Positions 5,934 to 6,046 of a DNA stretch of 6,046 nucleotides are shown here, in pieces. How positions within the stretch are numbered: position 1 is the stretch's first letter; each line of letters opens with the position of its first letter. The DNA is from Clostridia bacterium. GTDB taxonomy: Bacteria > Bacillota > Clostridia > Oscillospirales > Acutalibacteraceae. Under the pieces are notes generated by a model. The model ran no database searches, was not told the DNA's origin, and saw only the letters and a program-made list of their open reading frames with translations. The translations under genes and the position numbers were made by a program. The DNA is taken from positions 1 through 6,046 of the forward strand of contig JAFRZS010000122.1 of the NCBI GenBank assembly GCA_017442445.1, written 5' to 3'.

Positions 5934-6046
5934 AAATAAAAGATGAAGAAATCGTTTACAAAAAATGTGACGAAAAAAGCATTGACGAAATATGCCATAT
6001 ACAAGACGTAGCATTTGAACATCTTGAGGATAAATCTCTGTTAAGA
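5930..6046 (+). CDS. Probable GNAT-family N-acetyltransferase, N-terminal fragment cut by the right edge
   Basis: An ATG at 5930 overlaps the previous stop codon (ATGA) and the frame is open for 39 codons to the window end. AAAAAAGG about 9 bases upstream can serve as ribosome binding site. The fragment begins MKIKDEEIVYKKCDEKS and continues IDEICHIQDVAFEHL, then LEDKSLLR. A short strand followed by the amphipathic helix IxxICxIQxxAF is the usual opening of GNAT acetyltransferases, where it shapes the acceptor side. The acetyl-CoA binding motif (Q/RxxGxG/A) would lie beyond the edge and cannot be checked. It appears to be the third gene of the GPH symporter operon. The gene is certain on overlap and frame; the family is a fair guess. 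Confidence 0.65.
   Translation, partial: MKIKDEEIVYKKCDEKSIDEICHIQDVAFEHLEDKSLLR

Noticed and set aside
1..6046. Mobile element, CRISPR array, tRNA or defence system
   Set aside because: No transposase or integrase motif, no regularly spaced repeats, no tRNA-like fold and no nuclease or toxin-antitoxin gene pattern were seen on either strand.

Overview
The window looks like chromosomal DNA from a low-GC Firmicute, most likely a gut-type Clostridia member. The evidence is AT-rich composition, strong AGGAGG-like ribosome binding sites, consensus sigma-A promoters, tightly packed co-directional genes and a Firmicute-style glycine riboswitch. Genus cannot be set from sequence alone. There are five complete protein genes and two cut by the window edges. 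No tRNA, rRNA, CRISPR array, transposase or phage gene is visible.

Layout. On the minus strand, reading right to left from about 3.77 kb: a promoter drives an MFS transporter of the organophosphate (GlpT-like) type (2500-3705). Only 2 bp after its stop codon lies a near-consensus promoter (2469-2497). It opens a glycine-riboswitch leader: a degenerate half aptamer, one full aptamer, then an intrinsic terminator. The leader controls an AGCS-family sodium:alanine/glycine symporter (786-2273), which is translationally coupled (TAATG) to a HAD-family phosphatase (91-786). A further gene starts 12 bp later and runs off the left edge (1-78). On the plus strand, a divergent promoter interleaved with the MFS promoter drives a MelB-like GPH sugar:cation symporter (3812-5335). 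It overlaps an uncharacterised two-helix membrane protein (5325-5933), which overlaps a probable GNAT acetyltransferase cut by the right edge (5930-6046).

How the parts work together. The minus operon is an amino-acid uptake unit whose transcription is set by intracellular glycine. Because the terminator does not overlap the aptamer, and strands of the aptamer closing stem can pair with terminator arms, I infer that glycine turns the operon off. The HAD enzyme and the left-edge gene appear to share that control. The plus operon pairs a glycoside/sugar importer with two proteins of unknown role, and no glycosidase or sugar kinase is visible beside it.

Several start codons were moved inward from the longest open frame because a clear Shine-Dalgarno sequence marks an internal ATG. 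No clearly new system is present. The points most worth a second look are the single-aptamer glycine switch with its eroded partner, read-through from the MFS gene into that switch, and the conserved but unnamed membrane protein.
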